Position numbers and translations under genes: made by a program. From Parachlamydiaceae bacterium (GTDB taxonomy: Bacteria; Chlamydiota; Chlamydiia; Chlamydiales; Parachlamydiaceae): 5,649 nt of DNA. Shown in pieces: positions 1-5,553 of the stretch; the stretch's first letter is position 1, and every line of letters begins with the position of its first letter. The stretch spans positions 1-5,649 of the forward strand of contig JACDGH010000182.1 of assembly GCA_013815395.1 (NCBI GenBank). Reading direction: 5' to 3'. The notes below the pieces were generated by a model. That model did not search any database. It was not told the DNA's origin and saw nothing but the letters and a program-made list of their open reading frames with translations.

Positions 1-117
1 CCGCCTTCGTTTTCACTCCGTTCCAACTACGGCTTCAAGGGCTTAAGAAGTAAGCATGAAGGTGATTTCCAACTTTAAAGACGAGCTGAAAAGTAATCTC
101 TTGCAAAATAAACTCAT

Positions 118-147
118 AGCAGTGCGCAGCTCCTGCTGCGCTTTGCT
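118..147. repeat. GC-rich hairpin, 7-bp perfect stem
   Basis: GCGCAGC (124-130) pairs perfectly with GCTGCGC (135-141) around the 4-base loop TCCT. Beyond a small internal mismatch, AGCA (118-121) can also pair with TGCT (144-147). This is clearly more GC-rich than its surroundings. It has no real T-run on either side, so it is not a standard intrinsic terminator. It could be a dispersed palindromic repeat or part of a transcribed 3' end; function is unknown. Confidence 0.45.
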
Positions 148-272
148 ACCGATAGCCTGTCAACTACTAATTGGGGACTTATGGGTAATAGTAGGATGAC
201 ATAGCCGACGCACTCCAGGGGCTTTGCCAAAGGCAAATAATCCATTTTCCTTCCATTTCCTGCCAGCCTCTC

Positions 273-345
273 CAGTGCTAAAAACTATTTAGGTCTCCCT
301 TATCAGTGCTTAAGACTAGTTTAGACATGTATCGTTTTAGCACTG
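273..345. repeat. 11-bp inverted repeat enclosing a structured 51-base segment
   Basis: CAGTGCTAAAA (273-283) is the exact reverse complement of TTTTAGCACTG (335-345). A further copy of CAGTGCT lies inside at 304-310, in the same orientation as the left arm. AAACTA (282-287) and GTCT (293-296) can pair with TAGTTT (317-322) and AGAC (313-316). The right arm overlaps a local hairpin GCACT-GAA-AGTGC (340-352), so two alternative folds compete. No coding frame spans it. It could be a small structured RNA, a transcript 3' end or the scar of a mobile element; the sequence does not decide. Confidence 0.35.
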
Positions 346-401
346 AAAGTGCGGCTCTACTAATGAAATACTCAGGTTTAGTAATAAGATATTTAGTAAT
401 T

Positions 402-475
402 TGAGTCTTGATGGACTCGAACCATCGACACCCTCATTAAAAGTGAGGTGCTCTAACCAACTGAGCTAAAGACTC
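402..475 (-). tRNA. tRNA-Lys (anticodon UUU)
   Basis: Read on the minus strand this folds as a complete cloverleaf. The acceptor stem GAGTCTT (469-475) pairs perfectly with AAGACTC (403-409). The D arm is GCTC/GAGC, and the anticodon stem CCTCA/TGAGG encloses the loop CTTTTAA with anticodon TTT. The T arm is GATGG-TTCGAGT-CCATC. The discriminator base is A (position 402). CCA is not encoded, so it must be added after transcription. It lies 8 bases after tRNA-Glu, so both are probably cut from one precursor. It decodes the lysine codons AAA and AAG. Confidence 0.97.
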
Positions 476-483
476 TAATTTAT

Positions 484-558
484 TGACCCCAAGGGGATTC
501 GAACCCCTGTTATCGGAATGAAAATCCGGTGTCCTAGGCCAGACTAGACGATGGGGCC
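484..558 (-). tRNA. tRNA-Glu (anticodon UUC)
   Basis: On the minus strand the acceptor stem GGCCCCA (552-558) pairs with TGGGGTC (485-491), with one G-U pair. The D arm is GTCT/GGAC, the anticodon loop TTTTCAT carries TTC, and the T arm is AGGGG-TTCGAAT-CCCCT. The discriminator is A and CCA is not encoded. One oddity is that the anticodon stem CCGGA/TCCGA has a C-A mismatch at its outermost pair (27-43), with the other four pairs intact. It is the first gene of the tRNA-Glu/tRNA-Lys pair. It decodes GAA and GAG; in most bacteria glutamyl-tRNA-Glu also feeds tetrapyrrole synthesis. Confidence 0.96.
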
Positions 559-581
559 ATATTTAGAGAGAATTTACTTTC

Positions 582-608
582 TCTATAGGCTCTTTAAACT
601 TTAGTCAG
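582..608 (-). promoter_or_regulatory. Possible promoter of the tRNA-Glu/tRNA-Lys transcript
   Basis: On the minus strand CTGACT (603-608) resembles a -35 element and TATAGA (582-587) a -10 element, with a 15-base spacer. That is shorter than ideal. The -10 lies 23 bases before the tRNA-Glu 5' end, giving a short leader for RNase P to remove. The match is modest. Read-through from frr is the alternative, although the hairpin at 644-668 argues against it. Confidence 0.3.
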
Positions 609-643
609 GGCATTTATGTGCCTTATGAGCTTTTCGTTTAAAG

Positions 644-668
644 TGCCTTAATCTTATAGATTAAGGCA
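644..668 (-). terminator. Probable terminator of the pyrH-frr operon
   Basis: A perfect 11-bp stem, TGCCTTAATCT (644-654) with AGATTAAGGCA (658-668), encloses a 3-base loop. On the minus strand it begins 13 bases after the frr stop codon. The sequence that follows on that strand is ACTTTAAACG, a poor T-run, so termination may be incomplete and some read-through into the tRNAs is possible. GTGCCTTA recurs at 618-625. Confidence 0.6.
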
Positions 669-681
669 ATTTCGTGCAAGC

Positions 682-1233
682 TTAAATTGTTGAAACCTCT
701 TTTTCCTTTTTCGCCGAGATGTCATCAGCTTCCTTACATGACTTATCTGTAAGATCTTGGATATTTTTTTCGAGCTTTTTCATTTGATCTTCTGCCAGAT
801 TTCCATCAGCTTTCATTTTGCGTGCATGCTCATTGCTGTCGCGCCGTATGTTACGAATGCTAACTTTTGCTTCTTCACAACGTTTATGACAAAGTTTAAT
901 CATTTCCTTGCGCACGTTATCATCCATTTGAGGGATTTTTAAGCGCACAGTATTCCCGTCCACAATAGGCATGAGCCCAATATTGGCTTTTTCAATAGCT
1001 TTGCCGATGGCATTCGTATTTTGCGAATCGAAGGGCGTGATCAATAACTGCCGTGCTTCAGGGGCATTAATGGCCGCAGCATCTTTGATGCGCATGAGTG
1101 CACCATAAATCTCGACAAATACGCTGTCAAGCATACTTGGATTAGCTCGTCCAGTGCGAATGCTTTTAAGCTCATTTTTCAGGTGTTCTAATGCTGCTAA
1201 CATTTTTTCTTTTGTTTGTCCTAAAATATCCAT
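682..1233 (-). CDS. frr: Ribosome recycling factor (RRF)
   Basis: RRF works in the cytoplasm with EF-G to split the post-termination ribosome from mRNA and deacylated tRNA. The 183-residue length matches the family (about 185). Visible family motifs are IRTGRANPSMLD (residues 25-36), near the start of the long-helix domain I, and SIRNIRRDSN (125-134), which holds the conserved arginines of that domain. The C-terminal helix runs through the LEKNIQDLTDKSCKEAD region to the end. Domain II contains EIYGALMRIKDAAAI (41-55), a variant I associate with chlamydial RRFs. The start is supported by GGAGAA at 1241-1246, 7 bases before the ATG. It follows pyrH by 26 bases, a common pairing, and they are probably co-transcribed. 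The gene is intact. Confidence 0.97.
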   Translation of the reverse strand: MDILGQTKEKMLAALEHLKNELKSIRTGRANPSMLDSVFVEIYGALMRIKDAAAINAPEARQLLITPFDSQNTNAIGKAIEKANIGLMPIVDGNTVRLKIPQMDDNVRKEMIKLCHKRCEEAKVSIRNIRRDSNEHARKMKADGNLAEDQMKKLEKNIQDLTDKSCKEADDISAKKEKEVSTI

Positions 1234-1259
1234 ATTAATGTTCTCCGGTTTTGACTTGA

Positions 1260-2006
1260 TTAATCCCCACTAACTAATGTTCCCATTTGAGGATTGTTTA
1301 AAATTTCTTGAGCGCGTCCTTGTCGCAATAGTTCCATGTTAAAGACTAGAATTGGGATGTGATTACTTCGGCAGAGTGCAATTGAAGTAGCATCCATAAT
1401 CTCCAGTTTTTCGGCTAACATCTGGGAATAGTTAAGCGTGGTGTATTTTGTGGCATTAGGATATTTAATAGGGTCTTTATTGTAAATGCCATCAACTTTA
1501 GTGGCTTTGATTAGGACGTCGGCACTGATTTCACTGGCACGCAAAGCCGCTGCGGTGTCAGTGGTGAAATAAGGATTCCCCGTACCCCCCACAAAAATGA
1601 CCACATGGCCTGTATTAAGTAGTTCATGCGCTCTTTGCCAAGTGTATGTTTCGGCTATTTTAGGACATTCTATGGCTGAAAGAACTTTAGCCGGACACTG
1701 ACAATTTTCCAGCGCTTGTTGCAAGGCAATGCCATTGATAAGTGTAGCTAACATGCCTATTTGATCGGCAGGTGTGCGTCTCATTCCCATAGTTTGGAAG
1801 TTCATACCCCGAAATAAGTTGCCACCGCCGATCACTAAGCCGATATCCACTCCGGTAGAATGAAGGGCTTTGATAGAAACTGCCAGATTGTGACAGGCGT
1901 GGGGATCTATGGCTTGAAGTTGACCATTAACTAGCATTTCGCCGGAAAGTTTCAGTAATATACGTCGATATGGAAGAGTGTTTTTTTGGTGCAGCATAAA
2001 AAGCAT
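1260..2006 (-). CDS. pyrH: UMP kinase (uridylate kinase)
   Basis: PyrH phosphorylates UMP to UDP with ATP in pyrimidine nucleotide synthesis. It belongs to the amino-acid-kinase fold and is usually a hexamer regulated by GTP and UTP. Motifs seen are RILLKLSGE (residues 15-23, phosphate binding), VIGGGNLFRG (58-67), ADQIGMLATLINGIAL (80-95, UMP contacts) and GGTGNPYFTTDTAA (140-153). ATKVDGIYNKDP (168-179) and EIMDATSIALCR (202-213) follow. The length of 248 compares with about 241 in E. coli. The start is uncertain: ATG at 2004-2006 (MLFMLHQ) and ATG at 1995-1997 (MLHQ) are in frame, and neither has a Shine-Dalgarno sequence. It leads the pyrH-frr unit. The rpsB-tsf genes often found just upstream are absent; a divergent gene lies there instead. 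Confidence 0.97.
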   Translation of the reverse strand: MLFMLHQKNTLPYRRILLKLSGEMLVNGQLQAIDPHACHNLAVSIKALHSTGVDIGLVIGGGNLFRGMNFQTMGMRRTPADQIGMLATLINGIALQQALENCQCPAKVLSAIECPKIAETYTWQRAHELLNTGHVVIFVGGTGNPYFTTDTAAALRASEISADVLIKATKVDGIYNKDPIKYPNATKYTTLNYSQMLAEKLEIMDATSIALCRSNHIPILVFNMELLRQGRAQEILNNPQMGTLVSGD

Positions 2007-2071
2007 CTTTGGTTTATAAAGTAGAAAACTGGATAAACGAGAGGATTACAGAGCCTTAGTCCCTCAAGTGT

Positions 2072-2100
2072 AAAATAAGTGACTAGCGAGAAAAGCGCAA
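2072..2100 (-). promoter_or_regulatory. Candidate promoter of pyrH-frr
   Basis: On the minus strand TTGCGC (2095-2100) and TATTTT (2072-2077) are separated by exactly 17 bases, placing the transcript start near 2065 and giving a leader of about 60 bases. Both hexamers are imperfect. A second -10-like TATAAA (2013-2018) lies only 6 bases before the first pyrH ATG; it has no recognisable -35 and would give an almost leaderless mRNA. Confidence 0.35.
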
Positions 2101-2127
2101 GGGCTTAAAAAAATACAAGATAAAAAT

Positions 2128-2155
2128 ACATGTGAAGATTAATTTCAAGACATGT
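2128..2155. promoter_or_regulatory. Two ACATGT palindromes, possible operator
   Basis: ACATGT occurs at 2128-2133 and 2150-2155, 22 bases apart start to start, which is about two helical turns. The segment between them (GAAGATTAATTTCAAG) is itself partly symmetric. The pair spans the -35 and spacer of the promoter for the 2209 gene and abuts its -10. This layout suits a dimeric repressor or activator, but the hexamer is short and no known regulator is recognised. Confidence 0.25.
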
Positions 2156-2161
2156 TATAAT
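2132..2161 (+). promoter_or_regulatory. Extended -10 promoter of the 2209 gene
   Basis: TATAAT at 2156-2161 is a perfect -10 hexamer preceded by TGT (2153-2155), making an extended -10 element. The best -35 candidate is the weak GTGAAG at 2132-2137, 18 bases upstream; an extended -10 lessens the need for a good -35. The start would be near 2168, about 40 bases before the ATG at 2209. Confidence 0.6.
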
Positions 2162-2208
2162 GTCTGGCGAAAGGCCTGTTTTATCAATAATTTAAATATG
2201 TCGGATTT

Positions 2209-3183
2209 ATGAATCGTCGTGCTCTTTATAACTCTTTGCGAATGAATTGGGTAATGGATCCTACTATCGATGTGGAACCATGGCAGGTTGAGGACTATCG
2301 CTCTCTCCCTATCGATGAAATTTTTGAAAGGCTTGATGATAAAAGCATTCATCTGGATAAAATGACTTTTATCGCTTTCGCCGATAACGTCGATTCTCCA
2401 GAAGATTTGGCGGATGGCCTTTTAGAAGATTCTAAAGAAGATGTGGCAAGTCATGATCAAGTTTATCTTATGATCTTTGAATTATGGCGTCGTTTATTGC
2501 CGGAAAAACCAAGTCTTTCAATATTCTGTGATGAACTTGATCAGCAAATTCATTTGTGCGATTCCGGGCAAGTTAAAAACATTGAGCCTATTCAAGACGC
2601 GCTGGCTAACTTGCAAGTTATTCTTGATGAAAATTACGACGAAGGTGCTGATCCGATCGAAGCGTTTAATTGTATCGATGATGGCTGCGCAAACAACGTT
2701 GAAAGCTTTCTATACGATTACATAGCAGAACAGATCGATAATGGCAACAATTCATACGCCATTGAACTTCTCGACGGCTTTAGCGGATATATGCGAGAAG
2801 CAAAATGGTTCGATTTTCTGCGCGCGCGCGTGCTTTCATCTACAGATCCTATCGAAGCTAATAAAATGATGCAGCGCTTGATTACTAAAGCTGTTAAAGA
2901 CCCCAATTTTGAATATAATCTCGAATTATTGTCGTTTCTTGTCAGCGTGGGCGAAAAAGAAACTTTCGACCGCTTAGTGAAAATTTCTTTGCCCCTGATT
3001 CAATTGGAAGAAGATTTCCAAGATTTAGTGGCAATTTCTGCTGATTTCTTCCATCGGCTTGATCGCGAATCTGTCGAAAACACATTGCAAAATATTTTAA
3101 ATATGCGCGAAAAAATACCATTATATAAAAATTTTGATCCAAAAGATCCCCAGCTAGCATCATTCGTAAAAGTGATTTTTTAA
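2209..3183 (+). CDS. Unrecognised acidic helical protein, 324 residues
   Basis: I do not recognise this family. The frame is long, has its own extended -10 promoter, and is closed upstream by an in-frame TAA (2188-2190), so ATG 2209 is the first possible start; no clear Shine-Dalgarno precedes it. There is no signal peptide or membrane segment, so it is probably cytosolic. Composition is striking: by my count 64 Asp/Glu against 30 Lys/Arg, with one basic residue (K123) between 101 and 196. The N-terminus (residues 1-42) has the compact pattern MNWVMDPTIDVEPWQVEDY, then LPIDEIFERL. The rest reads as successive amphipathic helices (for example 128-140, 165-176, 182-192, 216-230, 245-263, 289-301), so a helical-repeat (HEAT- or TPR-like) fold is a guess. 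No catalytic motif is visible. It stands alone, divergent from pyrH and 295 bases from rtpR. A lineage-restricted chlamydial protein is the likeliest identity. Confidence 0.85.
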   Translation: MNRRALYNSLRMNWVMDPTIDVEPWQVEDYRSLPIDEIFERLDDKSIHLDKMTFIAFADNVDSPEDLADGLLEDSKEDVASHDQVYLMIFELWRRLLPEKPSLSIFCDELDQQIHLCDSGQVKNIEPIQDALANLQVILDENYDEGADPIEAFNCIDDGCANNVESFLYDYIAEQIDNGNNSYAIELLDGFSGYMREAKWFDFLRARVLSSTDPIEANKMMQRLITKAVKDPNFEYNLELLSFLVSVGEKETFDRLVKISLPLIQLEEDFQDLVAISADFFHRLDRESVENTLQNILNMREKIPLYKNFDPKDPQLASFVKVIF

Positions 3184-3332
3184 AAAATATTTTAATGTTT
3201 TTATGTGTCTAAGTTCCAACGAGATCTTTTATAAAAAATCTTGCTCTAATTTACTTCATATGTAATTGATATTCAAAGTTTTATATTTGCTCTAGCAAGA
3301 GTTTGAAAACGGTTTAAAAAACAAAGTCCGTG

Positions 3333-3363
3333 TTGACTTAAATGGCAAAAACAACGATATAAA
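3333..3363 (+). promoter_or_regulatory. Promoter of rtpR
   Basis: TTGACT (3333-3338) matches five of six -35 positions. A -10 lies either at TATAAA (3358-3363, 19-base spacer) or at the overlapping GATATA (3356-3361, 17-base spacer). Transcription would begin near 3370, leaving a leader of about 110 bases that contains both NrdR-box candidates. Nothing else in 3184-3332 stands out: it is AT-rich, with a 14-base ATTTTTTAAAAAAT palindrome across the upstream stop codon (3175-3188) and a weak TCTTGCT/AGCAAGA inverted repeat (3239-3245 with 3294-3300). Confidence 0.55.
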
Positions 3364-3375
3364 GACAGGACAATA

Positions 3376-3391
3376 ACACAAGATATTGCGA
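3376..3391 (+). promoter_or_regulatory. NrdR box 1
   Basis: The 16 bases ACACAAGATATTGCGA agree with the published NrdR consensus acaCwAtATaTwGtgt at 13 positions, including 9 of the 10 core positions (CwAtATaTwG). NrdR is the zinc-finger/ATP-cone repressor that senses dATP and ATP and controls ribonucleotide reductase genes. The site lies just after the predicted start of rtpR transcription, where a bound repressor would block initiation or early elongation. Confidence 0.65.
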
Positions 3392-3406
3392 TCTTATTCA
3401 AGATTA

Positions 3407-3422
3407 ATACAACAGGTTGTGT
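3407..3422 (+). promoter_or_regulatory. NrdR box 2
   Basis: ATACAACAGGTTGTGT agrees with acaCwAtATaTwGtgt at 12 of 16 positions. The outer half-sites (CAA and TTG, then TGT) are intact and the centre is degenerate. It begins exactly 31 bases after box 1, leaving a 15-base linker, the classic tandem spacing of NrdR boxes (three helical turns). The same bases could form a weak hairpin (3406-3412 with 3417-3423) followed by five Ts, so an RNA role is an alternative reading. Confidence 0.6.
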
Positions 3423-3478
3423 TTTTCGCTATATTTTACCCATAACTAGAGACAATCACATAATCGAGGGAGTACGTC

Positions 3479-5491
3479 ATGACCAAACCGACAGCGCGAG
3501 CTATGGCTACAGCTTTGCGAACCTATCATCGTCCTATTAAAGAAGGGGACTCATTACTTGAGAGTTGGGATCAGGTTGTAGAGCGCGTTGTTAGCCATCA
3601 ACGCTGGCTATGGGAACGTGCTTTGGAGCGCCCTCTGAATGAAAGGGAAGAAGGTGAGCTTGAAGAGATGCGCAATCTCGTTTCAAATCGCTACATCGCT
3701 GTGGCTGGGCGCACATTATGGCTAGGGGGAACTCAACTTAGCCGTAAGCGGGAATCAAGTATGTTTAACTGTTCATATACTCATGTGGAAACAGTATATG
3801 ACATGGTCGATGTGCTTTGGTTGTTACTACAAGGTTGCGGTGTGGGATTTCGCCCCATTACAGGCACTTTAAATGGCTTTAGACGTCCCCTTCACGAAAT
3901 AAAAGTTATTCGCTCACAGCTTGGAACAAAAGGTGGCTATGAGCATAATGTTGAAACATATGATCCCCAAACAAAAGTGTGGACGATTAAAGTGGGCGAC
4001 TCAGCAATTGCTTGGGCAAAAGCGATTGGCAAATTAGTTGCCGGAAAATTTCCTGCTACAACATTAATCCTCGATTTTTCAGAAATTCGCCCAGCCGGCA
4101 CGCGTTTAAAAGGATATGGCTGGATCTCTTCAGGGGATGAGCAGATTTCAAAAGCTTTTAAGGCGATTGCTAAAATCTTATCCGACCGCTCCGATCAACT
4201 TTTAACGCGGATGGATATTTTAGATATTGTCAATTGGCTAGGGACCATTTTATCCAGTCGACGTTCGGCGCAAATAGCCTTATTTGAATATGGACAACCC
4301 GAGTGGGATGAATTTGCTCTGGCTAAAAAAGAGTGGTGGTTAAAAGGCAATGCTCATCGTCAGCAATCAAATAATAGTCTTCTCTTTCGCGTTAAGCCCA
4401 CGCGTTTAGAATTAGAAGGGCTTTTCCAATTGATTCTTGAATCCGGCGGTTCCGAGCCAGGCTTCATCAATGGTGCCGAAGCTGAAAGACGCGCTCCTTG
4501 GTTTAAAGGATGCAACCCTTGTGTAGAGATTCTCTTAGGAAATAAAAGTTTCTGCAATTTGACAGAAGTTAATGTTTTGGCTTTTAAAGGGGATAAGGTT
4601 GGACTCGAACGCGCGCTGTTCATAGCTGGTCGCATGAATTACCGGCAAACCATGGTCAATTTGCGCGATGAAATTTTACAAGAAGCATGGCATCTTAATA
4701 ACCAATTCTTGCACCTTTGCGGTGTGGGTTTGACTGGACTAAGGGGCCGTCCAGATTTAACCGCTTACGATTTTAAACGCATGCGCAATATTACCGTTAG
4801 TGCGGCCTATAGTATGGCGAACGAACTTAATGCGCCGCTGCCAAAAAATGTGACTTGCGTCAAACCAAGCGGTACCTTAAGTAAGGTCATGGGAACAGAA
4901 GAATGGGGAGAAGTGCCGGAAGGCATTCACATGCCATTAGGGAAATACCTATTTAATAACATCACCTACTCTAAGCATGATCCACTAGTCGCTCGATTTC
5001 GAGATGCCGGGTATTCAGTTGTTGAAAAACCGTATGAGCCGGAATCTGTCTTAGTGAAATTTCCGGTAAGGTATGACAGCGTGCCATTTACTAGAATGAT
5101 GGTGACCCGCAAAAATGGTAAAGTTGAAGAAGTTGAAATTAATACAGAATCTGCCGTGCAGCAGCTGGAATGGTATCGACTCTTGCAAGAAACATGGTGC
5201 GAACAAAATGTTTCAAATACCGTATCTTACGATCCTTCAGAAGTGCCGGGGATTATTGATTGGCTACTCAAATATTGGGATAGTTATGTTGGTGTATCTT
5301 TCCTCTTCCGCAACGATCCTTCCAAAAATGCAGAAGATCTAGGCTATGCTTATCTTCCTCAAGAAGTAATTACAAAAGAGACGTACGACACCTATGTAGC
5401 CCGTCTGAAAGAAATTGTCTACACCGGTATCGATATCCGTGACGAAGAATTGCTCGAATCATGTGCCACCGGTGCTTGTCCTATTCGCTAG
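3479..5491 (+). CDS. rtpR: Adenosylcobalamin-dependent (class II) ribonucleoside-triphosphate reductase
   Basis: This enzyme reduces ribonucleoside triphosphates to dNTPs for DNA synthesis, using coenzyme B12 to make a thiyl radical; it needs neither oxygen nor a radical subunit. It is 670 residues against 739 for the Lactobacillus leichmannii enzyme, whose functional cysteines can all be matched. C98 (SSMFNCS) and C359 (SFCNL) form the active-site redox pair (119/419). C348 in GCNPCVEI is the radical cysteine (408), with N346 and E350 beside it. C662 and C667 in CATGACPIR at the C-terminus are the reducing shuttle (731/736). QGCGVGFRP (118-126), RRSAQIAL, SNNSLLF and KPSGT (462-466) are further family blocks. 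The shortening lies mostly between C98 and C348 (39 residues), a stretch that covers the specificity-site insertion. GAGGGAG (3466-3472), 6 bases before the ATG, and an in-frame TAA at 3461 fix the start. Tandem NrdR boxes in its leader suggest dNTP-responsive repression. No cobalamin gene or riboswitch is adjacent. The frame is intact. Confidence 0.96.
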   Translation: MTKPTARAMATALRTYHRPIKEGDSLLESWDQVVERVVSHQRWLWERALERPLNEREEGELEEMRNLVSNRYIAVAGRTLWLGGTQLSRKRESSMFNCSYTHVETVYDMVDVLWLLLQGCGVGFRPITGTLNGFRRPLHEIKVIRSQLGTKGGYEHNVETYDPQTKVWTIKVGDSAIAWAKAIGKLVAGKFPATTLILDFSEIRPAGTRLKGYGWISSGDEQISKAFKAIAKILSDRSDQLLTRMDILDIVNWLGTILSSRRSAQIALFEYGQPEWDEFALAKKEWWLKGNAHRQQSNNSLLFRVKPTRLELEGLFQLILESGGSEPGFINGAEAERRAPWFKGCNPCVEILLGNKSFCNLTEVNVLAFKGDKVGLERALFIAGRMNYRQTMVNLRDEILQEAWHLNNQFLHLCGVGLTGLRGRPDLTAYDFKRMRNITVSAAYSMANELNAPLPKNVTCVKPSGTLSKVMGTEEWGEVPEGIHMPLGKYLFNNITYSKHDPLVARFRDAGYSVVEKPYEPESVLVKFPVRYDSVPFTRMMVTRKNGKVEEVEINTESAVQQLEWYRLLQETWCEQNVSNTVSYDPSEVPGIIDWLLKYWDSYVGVSFLFRNDPSKNAEDLGYAYLPQEVITKETYDTYVARLKEIVYTGIDIRDEELLESCATGACPIR

Positions 5492-5501
5492 ACGAGTCTG
5501 A

Positions 5502-5553
5502 ACCAAAGGAAAGATTAAAATGGGATTATACCCATTTAATAATTTCCTTTGGT
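5502..5553. terminator. Long hairpin after rtpR, probable terminator
   Basis: ACCAAAGGAAA (5502-5512) pairs perfectly with TTTCCTTTGGT (5543-5553). Inside it AAATGGG (5518-5524) pairs perfectly with CCCATTT (5531-5537), extended by ATT/AAT beyond one bulged A. Together about 21 bp form a stem beginning 10 bases after the rtpR stop. There is no T-run after it on either strand, so it is not a textbook intrinsic terminator; it may stop transcription by another route or protect the mRNA 3' end. It also covers the Shine-Dalgarno-like AAAGGA and the ATG of a possible downstream frame (5520). Confidence 0.6.

Larger units (their letters stand above)
1..401. other. Gene-free region with several inverted repeats
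   Basis: No reading frame here is long enough, or has a good enough start, to call a gene. From base 1 a plus frame is open for only 25 codons (ending in DFQL, stop at 76-78), and a minus frame of about 37 codons without ATG ends at 33-35. Either could be the remnant of a gene, but neither is recognisable. The region contains a perfect 7-bp hairpin (124-141), a 6-bp hairpin (223-237) and an 11-bp inverted repeat (273-283 with 335-345). There is also a 5-bp hairpin (340-352) and a 9-base direct repeat TTTAGTAAT (377-385 and 392-400). It lies downstream of the tRNA transcript and may include its 3' end, but no stem is followed by a clear T-run on the minus strand. Confidence 0.5.

Noticed and set aside
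1..78. Plus-strand partial frame at the left edge, possible gene C-terminus
   Set aside because: Only 25 codons are visible and nothing in them is recognisable; too little to call.
757..942. Plus-strand frame of 61 codons opposite frr
   Set aside because: Antisense to a certain gene, Phe/His-rich as expected from the reverse complement of Lys/Glu-rich coding sequence.
2155..2352. Minus-strand frame of 65 codons across the start of the 2209 gene
   Set aside because: It covers the promoter and first codons of a much longer gene on the other strand and has no recognisable features.
3175..3188. ATTTTTTAAAAAAT palindrome as terminator of the 2209 gene
   Set aside because: It is only A-T pairs, has no room for a loop and overlaps the stop codon, so a stable hairpin is unlikely.
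3352..3367. Third NrdR-like site over the -10 of rtpR (core CGATATAAAG)
   Set aside because: The core matches 8 of 10 positions but the flanks do not, and its 24-base distance to box 1 is out of helical phase; the match is explained by the -10 sequence.
3184..3478. Cobalamin riboswitch before the B12-dependent reductase
   Set aside because: I saw no B12-box-like sequence or the expected multi-stem core, and the leader after the predicted promoter (about 110 bases) is too short for a typical one.
4360..4635. Minus-strand frame of 91 codons inside rtpR
   Set aside because: It lies wholly opposite conserved active-site blocks of rtpR and reads as low-information sequence; an antisense shadow.
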